A stretch of DNA of 9,435 bases from an archaeon. Lineage in GTDB: Archaea; Nanobdellota; Nanobdellia; Woesearchaeales; WJKL01. The translations under genes and the position numbers were made by a program. Of the stretch, positions 1-7,300 are shown piece by piece (the stretch's first letter is position 1; the number at the start of each line of letters is the position of its first letter). Under the pieces are notes generated by a model. It saw nothing but the letters and a program-made list of their open reading frames with translations. It was not told the DNA's origin and made no database searches. Location: NCBI GenBank assembly GCA_020056025.1, contig JAGVIO010000088.1, positions 1 through 9,435 of the forward strand, written 5' to 3'.

Positions 1-98
1 AAGCTCTAAAAAAGTGAGGACAATAAGAACTGAAATCTATGGCAGACTAGTCTGCCATAATATTTTTTCTTTTATCTCTAGACTTTTAGGACAGAGCC
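1..98 (+). mobile_element. possible right end of an insertion sequence (tentative)
   Basis: Three signs point to an IS end here. Read inward from position 98 on the minus strand, the sequence begins GGCTCTGTCCTAAAAG, which resembles the terminal inverted repeats of several DDE-transposase IS families. Recognisable PHP-phosphatase coding sequence begins exactly at this boundary (about 97-105). A frame open from position 2 reads ...RTEIYGRLVCHNIFSF..., which vaguely resembles the C-terminal tail of IS4-like transposases; it runs on past 98 to a stop at 140-142. Alternatively a transposase ends at the TGA at 15-17 (ALKK-stop), leaving the palindrome at 38-59 as its terminator. The other inverted repeat and most of any transposase would lie left of the window, so this is inference. 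Confidence 0.33.
38..68 (+). terminator. perfect 22-bp palindrome followed by a T-run
   Basis: Positions 38-59 are a perfect palindrome with 11-nt arms (TATGGCAGACT and its complement AGTCTGCCATA), followed at 63-68 by six T and then by CTTTTAT. In RNA this is a hairpin plus U-tract, the form of a bacterial intrinsic terminator. Archaea usually terminate on T-rich tracts without a hairpin, so it may have come with a mobile element. It would end a transcript entering from the left edge. It could instead be a binding site for a dimeric protein. Confidence 0.4.
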
Positions 99-501
99 AG
101 AGCCTCCGTTATATTCTTATCCTGATTTCTGCGATGAATTGATAGAAGAGATAATAAAAAAGAAGGTTACGCCGATAATCGCAAATCCTGAATATAATAT
201 TGACATAAGAAACAATTTCTCAATAATTGAAAAACTGATTAAAAAAGGCTGCCTTATGCAGATGAATGCAGACTCACTTTTAAGAAAAAACCTGAAAGGC
301 TTTGTCACAATGGCTTTGAAAAAAGAAGCATATCATATCGTGGCATCTAATGCCCACAATGCAGGGCAATACATGGATTTTGGCATAGCATACAAAAAAT
401 TAACAGAACTGGTCGGAAAAGACAAGGCATTTGAGCTGACTAGCAAAAACCCCTTGAAGATAATAAATGGAGAATACGGAGAACATCATAAAAATATTTA
501 A
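97..501 (+). pseudogene. CpsB/CapC-like PHP-family phosphatase, C-terminal remnant
   Basis: The reading frame matches the C-terminal part of CpsB/CapC (Wzh-type) manganese-dependent tyrosine phosphatases of the PHP superfamily, which act in capsule regulation in bacteria. The family's P-x-Y-x-E-E-L-then-PIIAHPERN block appears as YSYPDFCDELIEEI at 112-153, then PIIANPEYN. The following QVNAGSLL block is QMNADSLL and the SDAHN motif is SNAHN. Homology continues upstream of the first usable start (TTG at 139), but the frame has no ATG or GTG and is closed by TAG at 79-81, so the N-terminal half with the HxH metal site is missing. Two metal-ligand positions are altered: His to Asn (184-186) and Asp to Asn (349-351). 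The conserved Arg after HPE is Tyr (193-195). The stop at 499-501 overlaps the promoter of the next gene. Most likely a dead remnant. Confidence 0.7.
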
Positions 502-502
502 A
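497..502 (+). promoter_or_regulatory. archaeal TATA box for the galU-like gene
   Basis: TTTAAA, within AATATTTAAAC, is centred about 26 bp upstream of the ATG at 525. This is the usual TATA-to-start distance in archaea, so transcription should begin at or beside the start codon, giving a leaderless mRNA. No Shine-Dalgarno sequence lies before the ATG, which fits. The box overlaps the stop codon of the preceding remnant. Confidence 0.55.
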
Positions 503-524
503 CAATGCGATCTTGCTCTTCAAA

Positions 525-1256
525 ATGGTAAAAATAACAAAAGCAGTCATTCCGGCAGCAGGCCTTGGCTCAAGGATGTATCCTTTCACAAAAGTCGAGT
601 CAAAGCTCATGATTCCTATAATCAACAAGCCGATGGTAGAGTATCTTGTTGAAGAGCTGGCAGCATCAGGAATCAAAGAAGTCATCATTGTCTCAAACCA
701 TATAGAAAAGATAAAAGAATTCTTCAAGGAAAACAAATCGCTTAATGCTTTATTGAAAAGGATGAAAAAAGAAAATCTTATTGAAAAGCTTCATCATGTT
801 GAATATCTGTGCAAGATAGACCTTATCAGGCAATATCTTCCGATGGGCTGGATGCACGAGGTATTGCACGCAAAGGATTATGTTAAAAATGAGCCTTTTG
901 TAGTCTGCTTTTCAGATGTTTTATATGATTCCAAAATCCCTGCTGCAAAGCAGGCCATAAATGTTTTCAGCAGGACACATATGAATGTAAAAGCAAGGGC
1001 AAGGTTTGTCTTAAAGCCGTCTGTTTTTGAATTGATGAAAAAAGAGAAATACCAATTCGGCCAGGATGTGGCTGACATAGATATTTTCAATCATCTGGAA
1101 AAAAAGAAAGATTTGGCACAATGCCATATAAAAGGCACTTTCATGGATATAGGCGAGCCATTGCCTTATCTTAAGACAGTCACGCTTCTTGGCCTGAAAG
1201 ACCAGGAATTTGGGGACGATTACCGTGCATTCCTCAAAGAATTGATGCTAAGGTGA
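525..1256 (+). CDS. GalU-like UTP-glucose-1-phosphate uridylyltransferase, internally shortened
   Basis: The family makes UDP-glucose from UTP and glucose 1-phosphate for polysaccharide synthesis. The N-terminus has the nucleotide-binding signature AVIPAAGLGSR (residues 7-17), then a K-x-M-x-P block (27-31) and NKP (34-36). Residues 101-131 (IRQ, the G-W-M-H-E turn, NEPFVVCFSD) match the GalU run ending at the metal-binding Asp. The protein is 243 residues against about 290-300 in the family. Against E. coli GalU as recalled, about 50 residues are missing near residues 154/155, including the VEKP sugar-site motif. Other changes are KEM to KLM, GLGHA to GWMHE and GNK to GEP. I chose ATG 525 over TTG 513 because the TATA box sits 26 bp upstream and homology begins just after it. 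It may be inactive, or may have a changed substrate. Next gene starts 64 bp downstream. Confidence 0.78.
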   Translation: MVKITKAVIPAAGLGSRMYPFTKVESKLMIPIINKPMVEYLVEELAASGIKEVIIVSNHIEKIKEFFKENKSLNALLKRMKKENLIEKLHHVEYLCKIDLIRQYLPMGWMHEVLHAKDYVKNEPFVVCFSDVLYDSKIPAAKQAINVFSRTHMNVKARARFVLKPSVFELMKKEKYQFGQDVADIDIFNHLEKKKDLAQCHIKGTFMDIGEPLPYLKTVTLLGLKDQEFGDDYRAFLKELMLR

Positions 1257-1287
1257 AATAGACGATATAAGGAGAATATATCCTACA

Positions 1288-1353
1288 ATGAGAATAAATC
1301 ACATGATAATATAAATTACAATGAGGATATATCATATAATAAAGAGGCTGATG
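1288..1353 (+). repeat. imperfect tandem duplication of a gene start
   Basis: ATG at 1288 opens an eight-codon frame (MRINHMII, stop TAA 1312-1314). It is in phase with, and a close copy of, the start of the next gene (MRIYHIIK, ATG 1321). The copies match at most of the first 21 positions apart from a 3-nt insertion. A purine-rich AAGGAG (1269-1274) precedes the first ATG by 13 nt, while the second has no ribosome binding site. It could be a duplication scar or a tiny leader ORF. Confidence 0.45.
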
Positions 1354-1965
1354 GATATTTTCTTCTCTTTAATACTTATCATCATCCTTTTTCTGCTGTT
1401 CATAATAATCGGAATCTGGGTAAAAGCAACTTCTCCAGGCCCGATTGTCTATAAGCACACAAGAATAGGCAAAAATGGAAAGCCTTTCATGATATACAAA
1501 TTCAGGACAATGGTCCAGGGAGCAAGGGACTTGCAGAACATAGGAGTTCCTACACAGAAACTGACAACCTCTGCAGGAAGATTCCTGAGAAAGACATTTC
1601 TCGACGAGACATTGCAGCTGTTCAACATACTCAAAGGAGATATCAGCTTCGTAGGCCCAAGGCCGATGGACAAGGAGACATTTGAGATATATACTGCAAG
1701 AGACAGCAGATGGAATGATATCATTAAGATAAAGCCAGGCCTTACAAGCCTTGAGTCGATTGCAGACTATCTGCCGAAAAAAGAGAGGCTGAAGTTTGAA
1801 AAGCATTTCAAAGGCCTTTTCAGGAAAGATATTTCAGATCATTTTTACATTCACAGGCTTGTTTTGGATGATTATTATACCAAGAATGAATCATTCCTCT
1901 TTGACCTGAAGATGGTTTATTACACTGTTTTGCTTGCTCTCCGTCGAGTATTCAGCAGTTCATAA
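1321..1965 (+). CDS. polyprenyl-phosphate sugar-1-phosphate transferase (PglC/WcaJ core type), copy 1
   Basis: Enzymes of this family move a sugar phosphate from a nucleotide sugar to a polyprenyl phosphate at the cytoplasmic face of the membrane, the first step of glycan assembly. The 214 residues match the minimal catalytic core without the extra N-terminal membrane domain of WbaP/WcaJ. Visible are KRLMDIFFS (8-16), a hydrophobic helix (about 12-34), RIGKNG (48-53), YKFRTM (59-64), the catalytic Asp-Glu pair in FLDET (D95-E96), VGPRP (111-115), KPGLT (138-142) and a C-terminal LDDYYTKNESF. The helix lacks the Ser-Pro that makes PglC re-entrant; Phe-Leu stands there (residues 24-25). ATG 1321 is forced by an in-frame TAA at 1312. 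A weak TATA-like AATAAAT (1292-1298) is centred 26 bp upstream. The sugar cannot be predicted. Confidence 0.88.
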   Translation: MRIYHIIKRLMDIFFSLILIIILFLLFIIIGIWVKATSPGPIVYKHTRIGKNGKPFMIYKFRTMVQGARDLQNIGVPTQKLTTSAGRFLRKTFLDETLQLFNILKGDISFVGPRPMDKETFEIYTARDSRWNDIIKIKPGLTSLESIADYLPKKERLKFEKHFKGLFRKDISDHFYIHRLVLDDYYTKNESFLFDLKMVYYTVLLALRRVFSSS

Positions 1966-2209
1966 GCAAGCATAAGAAGTGTAACTATTTATCGGTTGTA
2001 GCGCATTTTCTGGAATTTGGCCTGATTTGCATCAAAATTTGCAAAAAAAATAAGTAGCCAAAGGCATGTCTTGTTTTTGCACCCCTTATGCTCGTCGAGA
2101 AAAATTTATCCTCATTTGTTACTCTTTTTTGATAATAACTATTCAAAAAAAAGTTTATAAAACAAAAAAAGCTATAATTTCCAATAGCAATCAGCTAAAA
2201 GTGGTGTTT
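1966..2209. other. intergenic region between the two sugar transferase genes
   Basis: This 244-base gap holds a T-run (2125-2130, after CTC) that could terminate transcripts from the first transferase, and the TATA box of the second. An open frame from ATG 2066 joins the second gene in phase, but its 48 extra residues (MSCFCTPYARREKF...) have no family homology and would span the promoter. I see no RNA gene here. Confidence 0.5.
2154..2162 (+). promoter_or_regulatory. archaeal TATA box for the second sugar transferase
   Basis: TTTATAAAA, preceded by an A-rich BRE-like stretch (2145-2153), predicts transcription starting near 2184, about 26 nt before the ATG at 2210. GGTG at 2203-2206, a partial match to the archaeal anti-Shine-Dalgarno, sits 3 nt before that ATG. 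Together they support the start at 2210. Confidence 0.6.
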
Positions 2210-2854
2210 ATGATAGGGCTTTACTACATGTTCAAAAGGGTCTTTGACTTTTTCCTGTCATTATCTTCTATGGTCTTTTTTTCTCCTGTCTTGATTGTTC
2301 TTGCGCTCTGCGTCTATATCTCAGACGGATGGCCTGTCATATTCAGCTCAGAGCGGATGGGCAAAGACGGGAAAATATTCAAGGTGTACAAGTTCAGGAC
2401 GCTTGTGAATGGGGTTGAAAGAAGGAATGACGGCCTTGCAGATAAGATAGTCATTAACAGGCTTACAGGCTTTATGAGAAATACCCATCTTGATGAAGTG
2501 CTTCAGATGTTCAATGTAGTAAAAGGAGATATGTCCTTGATTGGCCCAAGGCCTTTGGACATTCCCAGATACAACCACTTGATCAGCAAGACAGAGGAAT
2601 GGAAAGAGATTTTGAAAGTAAAGCCAGGGATGACCTGCCTGAACCAGCTTGCAAAATATTGGTCAAAAGGGATGGACAAGGTTATGAAACTTCAAGACAT
2701 GAGCATAGACAACAGAAACAGGCTTTTCCTCGACAGATATTATATCCAGCATGAATCCCTTGCTCTTGACCTTAGGATAAAATGGTGGACACTCTGCTAT
2801 CTTGTCTCTGGATTTTTCATAAAGATGTTTAAGAAAGCAGAATTCCAGCTGTAG
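2210..2854 (+). CDS. polyprenyl-phosphate sugar-1-phosphate transferase (PglC-like), copy 2
   Basis: A paralogue of the preceding gene and also 214 residues from the chosen start. It is the more orthodox copy: MFKRVFDFFLSL (7-18) leads into a helix with the Phe-Ser-Pro kink (24-26) known from Campylobacter PglC. Then come RMGKDGKIF (49-57), YKFRTL (60-65), the catalytic pair in HLDEV (D95-E96), IGPRP (111-115), KPGMT (138-142) and LDRYY (174-178). The catalytic pair, GPRP and KPG fall at identical residue numbers in both copies, suggesting gene duplication followed by divergence. ATG 2228 is a possible alternative start, but 2210 has the better TATA and GGTG spacing. The gene has its own promoter and converges on SRP54, so it ends the polysaccharide cluster. 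Its sugar may differ from that of copy 1. Confidence 0.9.
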   Translation: MIGLYYMFKRVFDFFLSLSSMVFFSPVLIVLALCVYISDGWPVIFSSERMGKDGKIFKVYKFRTLVNGVERRNDGLADKIVINRLTGFMRNTHLDEVLQMFNVVKGDMSLIGPRPLDIPRYNHLISKTEEWKEILKVKPGMTCLNQLAKYWSKGMDKVMKLQDMSIDNRNRLFLDRYYIQHESLALDLRIKWWTLCYLVSGFFIKMFKKAEFQL

Positions 2855-2868
2855 ATTAATTTCTTTAG

Positions 2869-2882
2869 GTCAATTAATTGAC
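2869..2882. repeat. 14-bp perfect palindrome between convergent genes
   Basis: GTCAATTAATTGAC lies in the 50-bp gap between the stop of the second sugar transferase and the stop of SRP54. Its place between converging transcripts hints at a two-way terminator, but no T-run follows on either strand and the arms are AT-rich, so the role is unproven. Confidence 0.3.
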
Positions 2883-2904
2883 AGAATTCCTGATTCTTGC
2901 TTAT

Positions 2905-4257
2905 TTACATCCCAGGCAGTTTTCCCTTGAACTGGGACATCATCTTTGCCATGTTCTTCTCAGAACCTTTGCCTTTGAACATCTTGACTAATTTCTTGCT
3001 CTGCCTGTACTGCTTCAGCAGCTCCCTTATGTCTTTAGAAGAAACGCCAGATCCTTTTGCAATCCTGTCGATCCGAGTAGAAGATATAAGCTCAGGATCC
3101 TCAAGCTCTTCTTTTGTCATTGAATTCATCGCATGTTTCCATTTCTTCAGCTTATCTTCCTGCACCTTGAGCGCCTCCTTGGGAAGTTTCAGCTGTCCCA
3201 TTCCAGGTATCATCTCCATCAGTTTGCCCATAGAGCCCATCTTACTCATTGCTTCCATCTGCTGATATAAATCAAGAAGATTAAAGTCTCCCTTAAGGAA
3301 CTTTTTAGACATCTCTTCAGCGCTTTCTTCTGTCATTACTTCGTGGGCCTTCTCCAGAAGCGCCTCAATATCTCCCATTCCAAGCAGCCTTCCGACAAAA
3401 CCAGTCGGATTAAAAGCCTCTAAATCATCAATCTTTTCTCCTACGCCTATAAATTTGATTGGAGCAGAGGTTGCAGCGCATGCAGTCAAAGCTCCTCCTC
3501 CTTTTGCAGTTCCTTCCATTTTTGTTGCAATAACTCCTGTAACACCGCATGATGAATGGAAAGCTTCTGCCTGCTTCTGCGCAGCCTGCCCGATATCTCC
3601 TGAAATTACAAGCAGTTTCTCTTCTGGCTTTGCAAGCTTATTTATTTCATTTATTTCTTTGATCAAATCAGCAGAAAGAGCGTCTCTTCCTGCAGTATCT
3701 ATCAGCACAACATCATAATCATTGATCTCCTTCTCAAATTCATTATATATCTTCAGAGGATCTTTCTCATTTTTGTCAATAAAAGCAGGGGCATTTATCT
3801 GTTTCATGACCTGCGCCAATTGGTCAGGCGCAGCAGGCCTGTGCACATCCAATCCCAATGCAGCAACCTTATGTCCTCTTTTCTGGAAATATTTTGCAAG
3901 CTTGCCGATTGTTGTTGTTTTGCCGCTTCCAAACAATCCGACCATCATTATCTTGAAAGGCTTATGTGTAATCTTGATCTCAGCAGATTCTTTTCCTAGG
4001 AATTTAATAAGCTCCTCATGCACGATCTTGATAAGGTGCTCTTTCTTTGTCAGGCCAGCAGGAGTCTCTTCCTTCAGAGCCCTGTTCTTTATCTCATTAG
4101 AAAGGTTAAACACTAATTTTACATTCACATCTGACTGAAGCAAAGCCCTTTGGATGTCTTTTATAAGCTCGTTTATCAGTTTTTCGTCTACAAAAACAGC
4201 AGAAGCTATCTTCTTCAGGGTTTCACGCAAGCTGTTGCCTAATTTCTCCAATACCAT
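2905..4257 (-). CDS. srp54: signal recognition particle protein SRP54
   Basis: SRP54 is the GTPase of the signal recognition particle. It binds signal peptides as they leave the ribosome, binds 7S RNA and docks with FtsY. All three domains are visible in 450 residues, the usual archaeal length. The helical N domain is about 1-88. The NG GTPase has P-loop GLFGSGKTTT (107-116), DVHRPAAPDQL (137-147), DTAGR (187-191), DIGQ (221-224) and TKMEGTAKGG (245-254), then GVGEKIDDLEAFNPTGFVGRLLGMGD-type closing motifs ending at 296. The M domain (about 297-450) is Met-rich around 333-353 and carries the RNA-binding RIDRIAKGSGV (395-405). The guanine-specificity motif TKxD reads TKME, an unusual Asp-to-Glu change. 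The gene lies 50 bp downstream of the giant surface protein on the same strand but has its own TATA box, so it need not be co-transcribed. Confidence 0.97.
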   Translation of the reverse strand: MVLEKLGNSLRETLKKIASAVFVDEKLINELIKDIQRALLQSDVNVKLVFNLSNEIKNRALKEETPAGLTKKEHLIKIVHEELIKFLGKESAEIKITHKPFKIMMVGLFGSGKTTTIGKLAKYFQKRGHKVAALGLDVHRPAAPDQLAQVMKQINAPAFIDKNEKDPLKIYNEFEKEINDYDVVLIDTAGRDALSADLIKEINEINKLAKPEEKLLVISGDIGQAAQKQAEAFHSSCGVTGVIATKMEGTAKGGGALTACAATSAPIKFIGVGEKIDDLEAFNPTGFVGRLLGMGDIEALLEKAHEVMTEESAEEMSKKFLKGDFNLLDLYQQMEAMSKMGSMGKLMEMIPGMGQLKLPKEALKVQEDKLKKWKHAMNSMTKEELEDPELISSTRIDRIAKGSGVSSKDIRELLKQYRQSKKLVKMFKGKGSEKNMAKMMSQFKGKLPGM

Positions 4258-4278
4258 ATATATTCAGAAACTATGTTT

Positions 4279-4287
4279 GTTTATAAA
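4279..4287 (-). promoter_or_regulatory. archaeal TATA box for srp54
   Basis: On the minus strand TTTATAAAC is centred about 26 bp upstream of the SRP54 ATG (4255-4257). The spacing predicts a leaderless transcript, and no Shine-Dalgarno sequence lies between box and start codon. The box sits about 20 bp past the stop codon of the upstream surface-protein gene. Confidence 0.65.
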
Positions 4288-4307
4288 TGTTGATGGTTTT
4301 TAGAAGA

Positions 4308-7300
4308 TTATTTTTTATGCATTATCACAAACATAATCCCGAGCGCTGCAATAATTATTGTAAGAATCACCCCTATTGCGCTGAATTCAGGGATTACTTC
4401 TCCTGGGCCTCCCTCACAGGCAGGGTGCCCTAAGCACGCAGCATCATAACAGTCAATAAATCCATTGCAATTATCATCAATCCCATTGTAACAAATCTCT
4501 GCAATTCCAGGGTTAATATTTGAATCAGTGTCATTGCAGTCTGTGTTGTCAAATATATAGCCTTCAGGAGCATCGCATGCCCTGTACGATACACTTGGAT
4601 TGCCATATGCATCATTGTCCAAATCCAGGTATTTCAAGCCAGAGCAGTTTGTAGTGCAAAGTGAGGAATTATCATCGCAGTCAAAGCCTGATAAGCAGGT
4701 TTCATTGCCGTAAGGGCCGCAGCAAGTCCCGTTTCCGCTTACGCTGTAATAATCAGCATCAGAATCATTGCATATGACCTCATAATGTATTGTGACATTA
4801 AACAATTCAGGAGGGACATTTTCGCCTGTAAACTCAGCTTTGTACTGGAAGCATATGTTATCTGCAACAGTCAAATTCACAGGAGATTCTGTATAGCTTC
4901 CATCCCAGCTCTCTCCGCTGCAGTTTGCATCATCGCAGCTTCTGACTGAGAAATTGAGCTTTGTCGCGCCCCTCTTGTAAACATTCATTATTTCATCAGC
5001 AGACAGGCTTCTGTTCCAGATTGCAAACTCATCTATAGAACCGTTGAAGTAATTCTGTATCGTACTTCTCCTCAATGCAGCCAGAGTTCCAAGCTCTGCG
5101 CTTGCTGCAATATCGTCAAAATAGCTCTGCTCCTTGACAACGCCTGTCTCTGTGCATGTTTTTGTTGCCTCAATGCCATTGATGTAAAGTTTAACAGCAA
5201 CATTATTCTCCTGAGTCCATGCAACATGGTTCCAGGTGTTCTTTGCCAGCGAAGCATCAGAGCGGCAGTACCATTGGAAGCTTGTGCTGCTGCCCCTGTA
5301 ATCATTTCCAAGCTGGTTAGACGGATTGACAGAAAATATGATATAATAATTTGTGCTTGCGCTGTCGCCGTATGTAAATATGGTATTTGTTGTGGCATTG
5401 CCTTTTATGTAAATCCATCCTGCCATTGTTCCGCTGCCGTCAATCCTGTCAAATGAATTGTCAGCAAACCTCACATGGTCATCAATGCTGTCAAAGCTTC
5501 CTGCGTGGCTTCCAAATTTCGCATTTGTAGTGAATGTTGCGCCATTGTACGCAGTTCCGTTTATGCCATTGCCGCTTGTATCATTAAAATTATTGTTCAT
5601 ATGCATCAACAGGATATTTTCAGTCATGTTTATTCCGTCTGAATAATCATTCTCTTCATTATACTTATTGTCAGGCAGCTCCTGGTTATAGAACCACTCC
5701 CTTTCCCAGGATATATTATTCCAGACAGTATCGCCAAATTTGCAGAATGCCTGTGAAGTGAACACACCATATGAATCACCAAGAGTAATCTCAAGATTGT
5801 CATTTGCATCGTCAAAAGTAAGGTTCTCAAAACTGCCGCCAAAGAAGCTGAACCTTTCTGCATTATTGTTAGGGTCAACCAGATATGTTCCTGAGTCGCC
5901 TTCTGTAATGCCGTTATAGTGTATCGTTACATTGTAAAGCTCAGGCGAAGGGCTGCCTGCCTTGAAATCAGTCTGGTACTGAAAATATCTTCCAACAATC
6001 CCCAATTCCTGAGGAACCAGGTAGCCATCTCTCCATGCCTCACCAACACAATCTACATCATCGCAGCTCCTTACATAAAAATTAAGCCTGGCAATTCCTC
6101 TCTTATACATGTTCCAAATCTCTGTCAATGACAATGACCTGTTGAACATAGCAACCTCATCAATTGTTCCGTTGAAACAGTCATTGTTGGCAGTGCCGCC
6201 AATATACAGATTACGGACATTATTTATGCTTGAATTCCATGCAACAGTATTTGCAGTTATTAATTCAGTTTCCTCAGCCCCGTCAAGGAATATCTCCATT
6301 TTCTGGTTCTTGGAATTTCTCTGCACAACAACAAAATGCCAGTCTGTGTCATTTACAATAGTTGAGCCTGAAACAGAATGGGTTGAGCCGCTTGACGGCG
6401 AGTAGTAATAGTAAACCTTTCCGCCTGAAATTCCCATGAACTGCAGCTGAGGGAATGTCGCAAATGTCTCTCTTGTGACTATCTTCTGGAGAGTTGAAGT
6501 GTAGTTGCTGCTAGGGCTTCTCCTGAGCCATAATGCAACAGCAAAATCCCTTGTTGAAAAATTAAAGTCATCTTTGCTTCCTGCATTCAGATAATCCCCT
6601 GATGATATGCTTGCCCTTACAAACCTAAGTGACTTGTTAAATGCCCCTTCCTGGCTATAATCTGCGCCTGTATTTGAAGCATTGTTGCCTCTTCCGCTGT
6701 AATCAATTATATTGCCTGAAGGCTCGTTCATATGATACAAAAGAACATTGCCTGTCATATTTGCTCCATCCCTGTATAAAGCTTTTTCATCCAGGTTGTC
6801 TGATGACAGTTCTTTGTTGTAGAACATCTCCCTTGCCCATGAGATATTTTTCCAAACAGAGATATTGCCTGCATCAAACACCCTTGTAAGCATATCGCCT
6901 GACTCATAGCCTGAAGATGTGTCAACAGCCAGATAATTAAATCCATAAGGCACAAAAGTCAGGTTCTCCCAGCTCTCATCAAAGAAGCTGTAATTCCTTG
7001 AAGTAGTCTCATTTACAAGGAATGTGCTTGCATCACCTGCAGAAGGAGCGATATCTAGTATATTGAACTGCGATGTTGCATTGCTGAGATAATTTCCAAA
7101 ATTGTCATAAACAACAACCCTTGCCCTGAACAAGCCATCTTGATTTGTCCTGTTGTCTGTGTTAAATCCCCTTGAGGCAGAAAGGTTGTTCCAGATAGTT
7201 GAAAGCGCAAGCTTTGTTCCAGCAGAAAGTGTTGTATTATAATTTTCAACAACAGCCCATTCAGGCAGCCATACAGAGCTGCTTGTGCTGTAGAAATCCA

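Noticed and set aside
2..142. Short plus-strand frame with a weak transposase-tail look as an independent gene
   Set aside because: It has no visible start, ends inside the phosphatase homology, and the resemblance rests on about 20 residues, so it is kept only as support for a possible IS end.
440..736. Minus-strand open frame of 98 codons
   Set aside because: It overlaps the galU-like signature motifs and the preceding remnant, with no homology or start signal.
1369..1806. Minus-strand open frame of 145 codons
   Set aside because: It lies entirely opposite conserved sugar-transferase motifs and reads as unstructured, Cys-rich sequence.
2066..2209. Longer start (ATG 2066) for the second sugar transferase
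   Set aside because: The extra 48 residues have no family homology, span the TATA box at 2154-2162, and would break the equal 214-residue length of the two paralogues.
2897..4138. Plus-strand open frames opposite srp54 (122, 87 and 138 codons)
   Set aside because: They are the antisense of strongly conserved SRP54 coding sequence and show no recognisable motif of their own.
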